The notes beneath the pieces were generated by a model. The model worked only from the letters and a program-made list of their open reading frames with translations, searched no databases and had not been told where the DNA came from. From contig CP016490.1 in the NCBI GenBank assembly GCA_002966495.1, positions 2,356,001-2,420,000 of the forward strand: a DNA stretch of 64,000 bases. The letters are read 5' to 3'. Within the stretch, counting starts at the first letter, position 1. Every line of letters begins with the position of its first letter. The stretch is from Halomonas sp. GFAJ-1. GTDB lineage: Bacteria > Pseudomonadota > Gammaproteobacteria > Pseudomonadales > Halomonadaceae. Shown one piece after another: positions 18,327 through 27,964 of the stretch. Made by a program: the position numbers and the translations under genes.

Positions 18327-19706
18327 ATGGTGCAAGTAGCACATGGAATGACCGTCGTGGTTGGCCTGGGAATATCAGGGCGGGCTATCTGCCGCCATCT
18401 AGCGCGTAACAATACCCCCTTTATGGTGGCTGATACCCGTAAAGCCCCACCGGGGTTGGATGACTTTTATGCTGCTCACCCAGGCATCACAGTGCACTGC
18501 GGCCCTCTAACCGCTATCGATTTTACGCATGTCCATGAAGTGGTAATAAGCCCAGGGGTAGACCCCCGCACACCTGGCCTTGAGGGGTTATTGACGCGCC
18601 GTAACACAGCTACCGATGAGCCAGTGTTGATAGGTGAGATCGCCCTTTTTACCCGTGCTGTTAACGCCCCAATCGCCGCGATTACTGGCTCCAATGCGAA
18701 ATCTACGGTAACCACTCTGTTAGGCGAAATGGCCGCCTGCTCGGGTGTATGTGCAGCGGTTGGAGGTAATTTAGGAACGCCTGCTCTGGACTTGTTGACG
18801 GAACACCCTGATGCCGATCTCTATATTTTGGAGCTTTCCAGCTTTCAGTTGGAAACCACGCCCTATTTAGGCGCTGCCTCAGCAGCCTTTTTAAATATTT
18901 GTGAAGATCATTTGGATCGCCATGGTGATATGGCGGGCTATCAGGCCGCTAAGCAGCGGATCTTCTTAGGTGCGAAGCACGCCATTATCAATGCCGATGA
19001 CCCTCTTACTTGGCCACAAAATGAAGTCGCAAGCCTGGAAAGCTTCACCTCAGCGCCGCCGAAAGGAGATGAGTGGGGGCTGGTAAATATAGATGGGCAC
19101 GTCATGCTCGTTCAAGGAAGTGACCCATGGCTCCGCGCCGACGCACTAACCGTTGCAGGTCAGCATAACTATATGAATGCTTTGGCTGCGTTGGCAATGG
19201 GCAGAGCACTTGGCTTTAGCAAGCAGTCAATGTGTGAAGCGCTTTGTGCATTTAAAGGGTTAGCCCATCGCAGTGAAACTGTGGCTAACATCAACGGGGT
19301 GACGTGGGTAAACGATTCAAAAGGCACCAACGTAGGTGCCACCCTTGCTGCGATCAACGGCATTAGTGCGACGCTGACAGGAAAGCTGATTTTATTGGCC
19401 GGTGGTGTTGGCAAAGGCGCAGACTTTACACCACTGGCGGCGCCGCTAGCAGGGTGTGCCAGGGCGGTATTGCTGTTTGGTGAAGATGCGCCACGTTTAT
19501 CTGCTGCGCTCTCTGCCTCTAATAACGTTCGTCAGGTCAATAATTTGTTCCAGGCTATGGAGGCTGCTTGGCAAATAGCCCAGCCAGGTGATTGCGTGTT
19601 GCTTTCCCCCGCCTGTGCAAGCCTTGACCAATTTGCCAACTACCAAGAACGCGGCGATGCATTTCGGGGCTGGTTAGCAGGCAGGCAGGTTGAGGTGAAC
19701 CCATGA
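18327..19706 (+). CDS. murD: UDP-MurNAc-L-Ala:D-glutamate ligase MurD
   Basis: A 459-residue Mur ligase adding D-glutamate. The N-terminal nucleotide-like fold begins VVVGLGISGRAICRHLA. The ATP loop reads G121-S-N-A-K-S-T127, with alanine where E. coli has glycine. I believe this variant occurs in related gammaproteobacteria, and the catalytic lysine is kept. The ATG at 18327 follows AAAGGAG; an upstream TTG would precede the binding site. The stop overlaps ftsW by 4 bases. Confidence 0.95.
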   Translation: MVQVAHGMTVVVGLGISGRAICRHLARNNTPFMVADTRKAPPGLDDFYAAHPGITVHCGPLTAIDFTHVHEVVISPGVDPRTPGLEGLLTRRNTATDEPVLIGEIALFTRAVNAPIAAITGSNAKSTVTTLLGEMAACSGVCAAVGGNLGTPALDLLTEHPDADLYILELSSFQLETTPYLGAASAAFLNICEDHLDRHGDMAGYQAAKQRIFLGAKHAIINADDPLTWPQNEVASLESFTSAPPKGDEWGLVNIDGHVMLVQGSDPWLRADALTVAGQHNYMNALAALAMGRALGFSKQSMCEALCAFKGLAHRSETVANINGVTWVNDSKGTNVGATLAAINGISATLTGKLILLAGGVGKGADFTPLAAPLAGCARAVLLFGEDAPRLSAALSASNNVRQVNNLFQAMEAAWQIAQPGDCVLLSPACASLDQFANYQERGDAFRGWLAGRQVEVNP

Positions 19707-20884
19707 GTCGGCTAGAGCGTCTGCGGGAATCGCTAACCACGCGCCACTACCCCTGCGATATTTGGCTCATCATATCGGTCATTGGGCTGGCGGGGCTGGG
19801 GTGGGTCATGGTTAGCTCCGCTTCCATAGGCTTATTGGAAAACAGTTATTACTACTCTCGCCAGCACGGTATTTTCTTAGTGATATCCATACTGGCATGC
19901 CTGGTTATGATTAGCGTGCCGCTGGAGGTTTGGCGCCAAAATGCGGCGTTACTACTGCTCGCCAGTATTTTTATGCTTGTTTTAGTGCTTATTATCGGCC
20001 AAGAGGTCAATGGCAGTAAGCGCTGGATTTCATTACCTGGGCCGCTGCCAAGCTTACAGGTTTCCGAGTTTGCCAAACTGGGCCTGATTTTTTATATGGC
20101 GGCGTTCATGTCGCGCTTTACCTACGAACTTCGTCAGCGCGCTTTTAGTATGTGGCGCCCGTTAGCCGTCTTGGCAATACCAGCGGGGCTGCTTTTTTTG
20201 GCGCCTGATTTTGGTGGCATGGTGGTTTACACCGTCTGTGTTATTGGCATGCTAATGATGAGCGGCGCATCGCTGACGCTGTTGTTGGGCAGTGGCGGCG
20301 TATTGGCATCAGGCGCTGTCATGATGGTGGTGATGGAGCCTTATCGTTTAGCCCGCTGGACAAGTTTTTTAGACCCCTGGGCTGACCAGTTTGCCACTGG
20401 GTATCAGTTAACTCAGGCACTCATTGCGTTTGGTCGAGGGCATGTTACCGGGACGGGGTTAGGTAATAGCGTTCAAAAGCTTCACTATTTGCCAGAAGCG
20501 CATACTGACTTTATTTTTGCTGTGGTCGCAGAAGAGCTGGGCATGATTGGTGCCATTATTGTTGTGCTGCTGTTCACGGTCTTTATTACTCGGACGATGT
20601 GGATTGCACGCCGAGCAGAGCTGGCAGGCCATATGTTTGGTGCCTACGTTAGCTATGGCATCGGTTTTATTATTGCTGCGCAAGCCTTTATTAACATGGC
20701 GGTCAGTGCTGGGTTACTACCCACCAAAGGCTTAACGCTTCCGCTGATTAGCTATGGCGGTTCAAGTTTATTGGTCACCGGCCTGATGGTGGGGTTGCTG
20801 CTTAGAGTGGATGCGGAAACACGTCATCGACCGCGCCGTACGCCTACGCCTTACAAGCCTCGTCATGAACCACGGTTATCGTAA
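19703..20884 (+). CDS. ftsW: Septal peptidoglycan glycosyltransferase FtsW
   Basis: A 393-residue SEDS-family protein with about ten membrane helices that polymerises lipid II at the septum together with FtsI. Family sequences WVMVSSAS, SKRWISLPG...LQVSEFAKLG, YLPEAHTDFIFAVVAEELG and the C-terminal PLISYGGSSLL are all present. The long loop holding TDFIFA includes the catalytic aspartate of SEDS proteins. It overlaps murD by 4 bases. Confidence 0.95.
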   Translation: MSRLERLRESLTTRHYPCDIWLIISVIGLAGLGWVMVSSASIGLLENSYYYSRQHGIFLVISILACLVMISVPLEVWRQNAALLLLASIFMLVLVLIIGQEVNGSKRWISLPGPLPSLQVSEFAKLGLIFYMAAFMSRFTYELRQRAFSMWRPLAVLAIPAGLLFLAPDFGGMVVYTVCVIGMLMMSGASLTLLLGSGGVLASGAVMMVVMEPYRLARWTSFLDPWADQFATGYQLTQALIAFGRGHVTGTGLGNSVQKLHYLPEAHTDFIFAVVAEELGMIGAIIVVLLFTVFITRTMWIARRAELAGHMFGAYVSYGIGFIIAAQAFINMAVSAGLLPTKGLTLPLISYGGSSLLVTGLMVGLLLRVDAETRHRPRRTPTPYKPRHEPRLS

Positions 20885-20902
20885 TTATTTAAGGAGTGGT
20901 GT

Positions 20903-22000
20903 GTGACAACGAATTCACGTCGGCGCATTTTAATTATGGCTGGGGGAACCGGAGGCCATGTTATCCCCGCGCTCTCGTTGGCTCGTGCATTACAAGCCCA
21001 TGATGTTGACGTTGAGTGGTTAGGTAGCCCTAGAGGCATCGAGAATCGCCTAGTTCCCGAAGCGGGTATTCGGCTGCACACGATTGCGATTAGCGGGTTG
21101 CGTGGTAACGGGGCAAGTGGTTGGCTGAAAGCACCGCTTAATCTCTCGCGGGCTGTAATGCAGGCGCGCCGTGTAATAAATACCTTTAAGCCCCATGTGG
21201 TTGTTGGGTTGGGCGGTTTTGCTAGCGGGCCAGGCGGGCTTGCTGCATGGTTGTCTCGCGTTCCGTTAGTGATTCATGAGCAAAATGCTGTTGCTGGTTT
21301 GACCAATCGGGTTCTTTCCCGCTTGGCAACGCGCACCTATGCGGCTTTCGCTGAGGCGTTTGGGCCCCGTGCTGAGGTGATTGGCAACCCAGTGCGGGAG
21401 GATATTGCTGTCATAGGAGAGCAACCCCGCGCTGCTGCCACCATGAGTGCCCGGCCGCTTCGCTTACTGGTAGTCGGTGGGTCGCTGGGTGCCGTGGCGC
21501 TAAATGAGCGATTGCCGTCGGCATTAGCTGCGATGGCGCCAGAGTTGCGCCCAAACGTGCGCCATCAAGCGGGTAAGGAGCGTGATGAGCTTACGGCACA
21601 AGCATACGCCGAACAGGGCGTCGAAGCAGAAGTAAGTCCGTTTATTGATGATATGGCAGCGGCCTATGAGTGGGCTGATCTTGTGGTTTGTCGAGCAGGT
21701 GCGCTCACGGTTGCAGAGCTTGCAGCGTCTGCAAAGCCTGCCCTTTTAGTGCCGTTTCCTTTTGCTGTTGACGATCACCAGCGTGTCAATGCTGAGGTTT
21801 TGGTGAAGGCGGGGGCTGCCGTTTGTGTTGTGCAGGCAGACCTCACGCCACAGCGCTTAACTGACTATTTAAATGAATTATTAACCCCAGACAGGTTAGC
21901 AGAGATGGCCTCCAAAGCCCGTCAGGCGGCTTATTTGGATGCTACTCGGCGCTTAACAGATGGCTGTCTGTCGTTAGTAAATCAAGGAGAAACTGCGTGA
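20903..22000 (+). CDS. murG: Lipid II-forming GlcNAc transferase MurG
   Basis: A 365-residue GT-B glycosyltransferase that adds GlcNAc to lipid I on the inner face of the membrane. The N-terminal glycine loop GGTGGH (14-19), the later VVGGSLGAVALNE and the donor-binding segment CRAGALTVAELA are diagnostic. It starts with GTG at 20903 after AAGGAG. The stop overlaps the murC start (GTGA). Confidence 0.95.
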   Translation: MTTNSRRRILIMAGGTGGHVIPALSLARALQAHDVDVEWLGSPRGIENRLVPEAGIRLHTIAISGLRGNGASGWLKAPLNLSRAVMQARRVINTFKPHVVVGLGGFASGPGGLAAWLSRVPLVIHEQNAVAGLTNRVLSRLATRTYAAFAEAFGPRAEVIGNPVREDIAVIGEQPRAAATMSARPLRLLVVGGSLGAVALNERLPSALAAMAPELRPNVRHQAGKERDELTAQAYAEQGVEAEVSPFIDDMAAAYEWADLVVCRAGALTVAELAASAKPALLVPFPFAVDDHQRVNAEVLVKAGAAVCVVQADLTPQRLTDYLNELLTPDRLAEMASKARQAAYLDATRRLTDGCLSLVNQGETA

Positions 22001-23466
22001 CCGATATAGCTAAGAGTACGTCTTTACGAGATGTTCGCCCAAGCGGTCCAGGTATGCGCCGCATTAAGCGGCTGCATTTTGTGGGCATCGGTGGCGCAGG
22101 CATGTGTGGTATTGCAGAAGTGTTGGCAAACCAAGGGTATAGCGTCAGCGGCAGTGATGTGAAAGCGTCTACTGTGGTAGAGCGCTTGCGTCAGTGCGGT
22201 GTGTGTGTGGCGATTGGGCATGCCGAAGAGAATGTCCAAGGTGCTGACGTTGTTGTAGTGTCTAGCGCAGTTGACGAAACCAATCCCGAAATTCGCTGGG
22301 CCCATGAGCACCGTGTGCCCGTGGTTCGTCGTGCAGAGATGCTGGCTGAGCTTATGCGCTTTCGTCATGGCATTGCTGTGGCGGGGACTCATGGAAAAAC
22401 CACCACCACAAGCCTTACTGCCACGCTGCTGGCGGAAGGTGGCTTAGATCCAACCTTCGTTATCGGCGGAAAGCTCACCAGTGCAGGTGCTAATGCGCGT
22501 CTGGGAGAGGGAGATTACCTGGTCGCTGAAGCCGATGAATCAGACGCGTCGTTTTTACACCTGCAGCCGATGGTGTCGATTGTTACCAATATCGATGCTG
22601 ATCATATGGCTACTTATGGCGGTGACTTTGAGCGGCTGAAAAATACCTTTATCGAGTTTTTGCACAACTTGCCGTTTTATGGGCTAGCTGTGCTCTGTGT
22701 AGATGACCCGCATGTGCGCGGCCTGCTTGAAAGGGTGAAGCGACAGTTTGTGACCTACGGGTTTGATAGCGATGCCGATTACCGCATTGTTGATTTTAGC
22801 CAGCAGGCCGGAGAAGTGTCATTTACTGCTTTGCGGCCAGGTGGCGCGGCACCGCTAGCTGTTCGGCTGGCCATGCCAGGTCGGCATAACGCATTAAACG
22901 CCATGGCGGCCATTGTGGTCGCCACTGATGCGGGTGTTAGCGATGAGGCTATCTTGCGTGGCCTTGCCAGTTTTGCCGGGGTGGGTAGGCGCTTTCAAGT
23001 CCATGGTCATTTTCCGACGCCTAAGAGCACCGGCGAAGTCATGCTGGTAGATGACTATGGCCACCATCCCCGTGAAGTGGATATGGTTATTCAGGCTGTT
23101 CGCGCTGGCTGGCCGAAGCGCCGCTTGGTCATGCTATACCAGCCACATCGCTATAGCCGTACCCGCGATCTCTATGAAGATTTTGTTAGGGTGCTCTCGC
23201 AAGTGGACACACTTATTTTGCTGGACGTGTATAGCGCTGGTGAAGCAGTAATCCCAGGAGCCGAAGGGCGCACGTTAGCCGGCTCTATCCGCCAACGTGG
23301 CGATGTTGACCCGCTGTTTGTAGAACACAAGCAAGAGCTTCCTGCGTTGCTGGGCAATGTATTGCGTCCGGACGATATTTTAATTACCCAAGGGGCTGGC
23401 GACGTGGGCGGCATATCGCTGCGTTTAGCGCAGGCCAAACTGGTGTTGGACGAGGTTGAGCTATGA
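21997..23466 (+). CDS. murC: UDP-MurNAc:L-alanine ligase MurC
   Basis: A 489-residue Mur ligase adding the first residue of the stem peptide. The N-terminal HFVGIGGAGMCGIAEVL binds UDP-MurNAc, the ATP loop is G130-THGKTT136, and VDDYGHHPREV is in the C-terminal domain. It starts with GTG overlapping murG and ends overlapping ddl (ATGA), so the whole murG-murC-ddl block is coupled. Confidence 0.96.
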   Translation: MTDIAKSTSLRDVRPSGPGMRRIKRLHFVGIGGAGMCGIAEVLANQGYSVSGSDVKASTVVERLRQCGVCVAIGHAEENVQGADVVVVSSAVDETNPEIRWAHEHRVPVVRRAEMLAELMRFRHGIAVAGTHGKTTTTSLTATLLAEGGLDPTFVIGGKLTSAGANARLGEGDYLVAEADESDASFLHLQPMVSIVTNIDADHMATYGGDFERLKNTFIEFLHNLPFYGLAVLCVDDPHVRGLLERVKRQFVTYGFDSDADYRIVDFSQQAGEVSFTALRPGGAAPLAVRLAMPGRHNALNAMAAIVVATDAGVSDEAILRGLASFAGVGRRFQVHGHFPTPKSTGEVMLVDDYGHHPREVDMVIQAVRAGWPKRRLVMLYQPHRYSRTRDLYEDFVRVLSQVDTLILLDVYSAGEAVIPGAEGRTLAGSIRQRGDVDPLFVEHKQELPALLGNVLRPDDILITQGAGDVGGISLRLAQAKLVLDEVEL

Positions 23467-24404
23467 GTGCCCAAGTATCCCAGGCAGATCGCTTAGCGCG
23501 GGTGGTTGTGGTCTACGGTGGACGATCCGCCGAGCGTGAAGTATCGCTTAAAAGCGGTGCCGCTATTTTGGATGCCTTGAAGCGGCAAGGGATTCAGGCA
23601 ATCGGCTACGACCTGCGAGAAAATGGCTTAGTTGGCCTTGAACAATTGGCTCCCACGGCTGTATTTGTTGCTCTGCACGGTCGTGGTGGTGAGGATGGTA
23701 CTTTCCAGGGAGCGCTGGAGCTTTTAAATATTCCCTACACTGGCAGCGGTGTTTTAGCCTCCGCTCTAGGTATGGATAAACAGCGCACAAAGCAGGTTTG
23801 GCAAGCGGTGGGCTTGCCAACACCAGAAAGCATTACGTTGAATGCTGAGTCAAATTGGGCGTCGGTGGTCACCCAGTTAGGGCTGCCGATGATGGTAAAG
23901 CCCGTCCACGAAGGCTCCACGCTGGGTATTAGTATCGTTAAAAGCCAAGAAGAGTTGGTGTCAGCCTACCATGCTGCAACCAAGTACGATGCCCGTGTCA
24001 TGGCGGAGCGGTTTATTGTCGGTGAAGAGTACACCGTTGCACTGCTGGGTGATGAAGTACTCCCTGCGATACGCGTCGAGGTGCCGGGAGGTTTTTATGA
24101 TTACGAGGCTAAATACATTGCCAATACCACCCAGTATCATCTTCCTTGTGGTTTAGAAGCCCAGGATGAACAAGCGCTAGCATCGCTTTGCCAACAAGCA
24201 TTTGCAGCCATTGGTGGTGAGGGCTGGGGGCGTGTCGATGTTATGAGGGATGCTGATGGCAAATTCTGGCTAATCGAGGTCAATACCGTGCCAGGAATGA
24301 CCGACCATAGTTTGGTACCTCAGGCGGCTGCGCATGCTGGGATTGGTTTTGATCAGCTGGTAGTGCAGATACTGCAGACTGCTGGCAAACAGAGCTCATC
24401 ATGA
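23463..24404 (+). CDS. ddl: D-alanine:D-alanine ligase
   Basis: A 313-residue ATP-grasp enzyme that joins two D-alanines for MurF. The substrate-binding GGRSAEREVSLKSG, the ALHGRGGEDGTFQG loop, MVKPVHEGSTLGI and the metal-binding LIEVNTVPGMTDHSL near the C-terminus are all family signatures. Its position between murC and ftsQ corresponds to ddlB of E. coli. It overlaps murC by 4 bases. Confidence 0.95.
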   Translation: MSAQVSQADRLARVVVVYGGRSAEREVSLKSGAAILDALKRQGIQAIGYDLRENGLVGLEQLAPTAVFVALHGRGGEDGTFQGALELLNIPYTGSGVLASALGMDKQRTKQVWQAVGLPTPESITLNAESNWASVVTQLGLPMMVKPVHEGSTLGISIVKSQEELVSAYHAATKYDARVMAERFIVGEEYTVALLGDEVLPAIRVEVPGGFYDYEAKYIANTTQYHLPCGLEAQDEQALASLCQQAFAAIGGEGWGRVDVMRDADGKFWLIEVNTVPGMTDHSLVPQAAAHAGIGFDQLVVQILQTAGKQSSS

Positions 24405-24414
24405 AGATGGCCTT

Positions 24415-25128
24415 ATGAAAAGGCGTAATGCGTGGTTAGGTATCATTCTGCTGGCGCTCTTACTAGGCGCTGGCAGTCGCGCGCTTTGGCTCTGGCTAGA
24501 CCGCCCTATCGAGCGGGTCTCGATTCGAGGGGAGTGGGACTATGTCAGTGCTGATTACTTACGCACCCAGTTAGCGCCGCTCGTGCAAAACTCCACATGG
24601 CTGTCCGCCGATTTGGGCGATCTTCGCAGTCGTGCCCTAGCCATTGGCTGGTTAAACGAAGTGCGTATTTCCCGAGAGTGGCCCAATGCGTTGGTTTTTG
24701 AGCTGGTTGAACAAGTGCCGGTGGCTCGCTGGAATGACGATTTTTTGCTTAATCCTCAGGGGGAACCCTTTGCGTTTGCCCCGCTGACAGCTCCTTCAGG
24801 GTTGCCCGATCTTGCGGGCCCGGTAGGTAGCAGTGAAGAGGTGCTTACTTTTTATCATCGGCTAACCCCGCATTTTGCGAACTTATCACTATCGCTGGCG
24901 CAACTACGTTTAGAGCCACGAGGGGCGTGGCGATTACAGTTAGATAATGGGGCGTGGGTGATGTTGGGCAGGCGTCAGCATGAAGTACGCCTGGCGCGCT
25001 TATCTGCCTCCTGGCAGCGGGAGTTATCCCAGCTTAGCGAACATATTCGTTATATCGACCTGCGTTACCCTAATGGCGTCGCTGTAGCTTGGCATGGCGA
25101 GAGCGATTTTGAAGATAATGCAGAGTAA
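24415..25128 (+). CDS. ftsQ: Cell division protein FtsQ
   Basis: A 237-residue bitopic protein of the FtsQLB division complex. A short basic cytoplasmic end and a membrane helix (about 8-27) are followed by a POTRA domain (from IERVSIRGEWDYVSADYL) and the beta domain. The segment IRYIDLRYPNGVAVAW near the C-terminus is the typical strand region that binds FtsB. It is 10 bases from ddl. Unlike in E. coli it does not run into ftsA; a 313-base gap follows. Confidence 0.92.
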   Translation: MKRRNAWLGIILLALLLGAGSRALWLWLDRPIERVSIRGEWDYVSADYLRTQLAPLVQNSTWLSADLGDLRSRALAIGWLNEVRISREWPNALVFELVEQVPVARWNDDFLLNPQGEPFAFAPLTAPSGLPDLAGPVGSSEEVLTFYHRLTPHFANLSLSLAQLRLEPRGAWRLQLDNGAWVMLGRRQHEVRLARLSASWQRELSQLSEHIRYIDLRYPNGVAVAWHGESDFEDNAE

Positions 25129-25441
25129 TAGGCTGTCTACAATGTGTAAAAAGCAGGTAAATGTGACCGGTTACCAACACTGAAACTCACTGATAGGGTT
25201 TTAATTGCCCGTTAAGCCCATTATCGTGGGCATGGACTAGTCGTATTGCGACTATTGTTTCTATACTATGTCTCTATCGGTAATTTTGTGGGTTTTATTT
25301 ATTCCTTTTGGCTTTTTAGCTGCATTTTATCGATCAACATTTAACAATGTTTTGGTTGACGCCCATTGGAATCTTTGCCGAGCTAGCGTCATCCATTAAT
25401 AAGACAACTTTTCAAATTACGATAAGGAGATTTTCCGACTC
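25129..25441 (+). promoter_or_regulatory. 313-base gap between ftsQ and ftsA with inverted repeats
   Basis: An AT-rich spacer where E. coli has overlapping genes. It holds GCCCA-TTATCG-TGGGC (25216-25231), TAGTCG-TATTG-CGACTA (about 25240-25256), and a perfect AACATT-TAAC-AATGTT (25336-25351). TATACT at 25262-25267 could be a -10 box, but no matching -35 is clear. A 43-codon frame with no binding site lies at 25268-25399. The simplest reading is a separate promoter and leader for ftsA-ftsZ. I see no established gene. Confidence 0.5.
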
Positions 25442-26731
25442 ATGGCAGGCTCACCCAATGCATCCAATATGGTTGTCGGGCTGGACATTGGAACGTCCAA
25501 GGTCGTCGCGATAGTCGGTCAACCCACCGATGATGGCGGGATCGAAATTGCGGGAATCGGTTCTCATCCATCGCGTGGTATGAAACGCGGCGTAGTCATT
25601 AATATTGAATCAACGGTCCAGTCTATTCAACGAGCCGTTGAGGAAGCTGAGTTGATGGCTGGCTGCGATATTCATTCTGTCTATGTTGGCGTTGCCGGTA
25701 GCCATATTAGTTCGATGAACTCAGATGGCGTGGTAGCCATCAAAGAGCGTGAAGTAACGCCATCGGATATTGAGCGTGTGATTGACTCAGCTCGCGCCAG
25801 AGCTGTCTCGGAAGGGCAGCGGGTATTACATGTTCTGCCTCAAGAATTCTCAATCGATGCGCAAGGTGGCATCCGTGAACCGCTGGGTATGTCGGGCGTT
25901 CGGTTAGAGGCGCAGGTGCATCTTGTCACTGCTGCATTAAACGCGGTGCAAAACATTGAAAAATGTGTGCGCCGTTGTGGCCTAGATGTTGATGCCATTA
26001 TTCTTGAGCAGCTTGCTTCCAGTATGGCAGTGCTCACTGAAGATGAGCGCGAACTGGGCGTTTGTATGGTCGATATTGGCGGTGGTACCACTGATATGGC
26101 TATATTTACCGAAGGGGCAATTCGCCATACTGCAGTGATACCCATTGCCGGTGATCAAGTCACTAATGACATCGCAATGGCGCTGCGTACGCCTACCCAG
26201 CATGCTGAAGAAATTAAAGTAAAATACGCCTGCGCGCTGACTCACCTCGCAGCAAGTGATGAAATGATTAAAGTACCCAGTGTAGGGGATCGTCCATCGC
26301 GAGATTTATCACGCCAGGCATTAGCCGAAGTGGTAGAGCCGCGCTACGAAGAACTCTTTACACTGGTAAGAGACGAATTACGCCGTAGTGGTTATGAAGA
26401 CATGGTAGCCGCTGGGGTTGTGCTTACCGGTGGCACCTCGCGCATGGAAGGCGTTAGCGAACTAGCAGAAGAGATTTTTCATATGCCGGTTCGTATTGCC
26501 TGCCCGCAAAATGTGAGGGGGTTGGCGGACGTGGTGCGTAATCCTATTTATGCAACGGGCGTTGGCTTGCTACATTATGCCTTGCAGGAAATGCGACATG
26601 GGCAAGGCCTAGAAAGCCATGGGGGAGTCGTTGCCGCGCACAAAGGGCGTAACGAGCTTGCCCGGCGTGATAGCAAGGAAGGCAATCCAGCGCTGGCGAA
26701 AATTAAAGGCTGGTTCAAAGGAAATTTCTGA
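25442..26731 (+). CDS. ftsA: Cell division protein FtsA
   Basis: A 429-residue actin-like ATPase that tethers FtsZ to the membrane. N-terminal VVGLDIGTSKVVAIVG and the later MVDIGGGTTDMAIF and LTGGTSRMEG are the phosphate and adenosine motifs of the actin fold. The last residues (KIKGWFKGNF) form the amphipathic membrane-targeting helix. A strong AAGGAGA precedes ATG 25442. ftsZ follows after 34 bases. Confidence 0.96.
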   Translation: MAGSPNASNMVVGLDIGTSKVVAIVGQPTDDGGIEIAGIGSHPSRGMKRGVVINIESTVQSIQRAVEEAELMAGCDIHSVYVGVAGSHISSMNSDGVVAIKEREVTPSDIERVIDSARARAVSEGQRVLHVLPQEFSIDAQGGIREPLGMSGVRLEAQVHLVTAALNAVQNIEKCVRRCGLDVDAIILEQLASSMAVLTEDERELGVCMVDIGGGTTDMAIFTEGAIRHTAVIPIAGDQVTNDIAMALRTPTQHAEEIKVKYACALTHLAASDEMIKVPSVGDRPSRDLSRQALAEVVEPRYEELFTLVRDELRRSGYEDMVAAGVVLTGGTSRMEGVSELAEEIFHMPVRIACPQNVRGLADVVRNPIYATGVGLLHYALQEMRHGQGLESHGGVVAAHKGRNELARRDSKEGNPALAKIKGWFKGNF

Positions 26732-26765
26732 CAGGGCCGCAAGCGCGGTTCAGGAGACGGGGCTT

Positions 26766-27941
26766 ATGTTCGAATTGGTAGATAACGCACCCTCGAGCAG
26801 TGCGGTCATCAAAGTGGTCGGCGTTGGCGGCGGCGGCGGTAATGCTGTCAACCACATGGTCGAGAGCAACATCGAAGGCGTAGAGTTTATTTGCGCCAAT
26901 ACCGATGCCCAGGCGCTTAAACGCGTATCCGCAAAAACGGTTTTGCAGCTTGGTAGTGAAATAACCAAAGGGTTAGGCGCTGGCGCCAATCCAGAGGTTG
27001 GACGCCAAGCTGCCATGGAAGATCGAGACCGAATTGCTGAGCTGTTAAATGGCGCTGATATGGTGTTCATTACCGCTGGCATGGGTGGTGGTACAGGTAC
27101 TGGCGGGGCACCGGTCGTTGCTCAGGTGGCCAAAGAGCTGGGCATTTTGACGGTGGCTGTGGTGACCCGCCCCTTCCCGTTTGAAGGGCCTAAGCGAATG
27201 CGCGCGGCAGAAGAGGGCATGAAAGAGCTCTCCGAGCACGTGGACTCACTAATCACTATTCCTAACGAAAAACTACTTTCAGTGCTCGGTAAAAATGCCA
27301 CACTGCTCACCGCGTTTAGTGCCGCCAACGATGTATTGCTGGGCGCGGTACAAGGTATTGCCGAACTGATTACCAGCCCGGGTATCATTAACGTCGATTT
27401 CGCTGACGTGCGTACTGTTATGTCTGAAATGGGCATGGCGATGATGGGTACCGGCGGTGCTACCGGTGAAAACCGTGCGCGTGAAGCGGCTGAAAAAGCT
27501 ATCCGTAGCCCGTTGCTGGAAGATATCGATCTGCACGGCGCTCGCGGCATCCTGGTAAATATTACGGCAGGGCCTGACTTATCGATTGGTGAGTTCAACG
27601 ATGTAGGGGCTACCGTTCAAGAGTTTGCTTCACAGGAAGCCACTATCGTCGTCGGGACCTCCATTGATATGGAAATGTCTGATGAGCTGCGGGTAACGGT
27701 TGTTGCAGCTGGCTTGGATGGCAGCAAAGCAAAGGCGGCCACGCGTGAGCCTGCACGTCGCTCAACAGCTGAATCATCTGATTACCGCAAGCTCCAGCAA
27801 CCAACCGTTATGCGTCAGCAGGCGACGGCTCGCGCCGAAGCACCTGCACCGGCTGCTAAGCCTCGGCCAGAAAAGCGTCGCGCCTCAGAAGCAGACGATT
27901 ATCTGGACATCCCTGCTTTTTTGCGCCGTCAGGCGGATTAA
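26766..27941 (+). CDS. ftsZ: Cell division GTPase FtsZ
   Basis: A 391-residue tubulin homologue that builds the division ring. The tubulin signature GGGTGTG occupies residues 107-113, and NVDFADVRTVMSEMG is the T7 synergy loop that completes the active site of the neighbouring subunit. The linker is short and the conserved tail DDYLDIPAFLRRQAD binds FtsA and ZipA. The frame is open far upstream inside ftsA, but the ATG at 26766 follows CAGGAGA and matches the family start (MFELVDN). Confidence 0.97.
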   Translation: MFELVDNAPSSSAVIKVVGVGGGGGNAVNHMVESNIEGVEFICANTDAQALKRVSAKTVLQLGSEITKGLGAGANPEVGRQAAMEDRDRIAELLNGADMVFITAGMGGGTGTGGAPVVAQVAKELGILTVAVVTRPFPFEGPKRMRAAEEGMKELSEHVDSLITIPNEKLLSVLGKNATLLTAFSAANDVLLGAVQGIAELITSPGIINVDFADVRTVMSEMGMAMMGTGGATGENRAREAAEKAIRSPLLEDIDLHGARGILVNITAGPDLSIGEFNDVGATVQEFASQEATIVVGTSIDMEMSDELRVTVVAAGLDGSKAKAATREPARRSTAESSDYRKLQQPTVMRQQATARAEAPAPAAKPRPEKRRASEADDYLDIPAFLRRQAD

Positions 27942-27964
27942 GCCGCGTTGAATGTATCGCTGCT

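Noticed and set aside
18681..18701. Ala in place of Gly in the MurD ATP loop suggested a defect
   Set aside because: The catalytic lysine and threonine remain and the variant appears typical of related gammaproteobacteria; the gene is intact and essential.
26619..26765. N-terminal extension of FtsZ inside ftsA
   Set aside because: It overlaps the ftsA coding end; the family start and ribosome binding site support ATG 26766.
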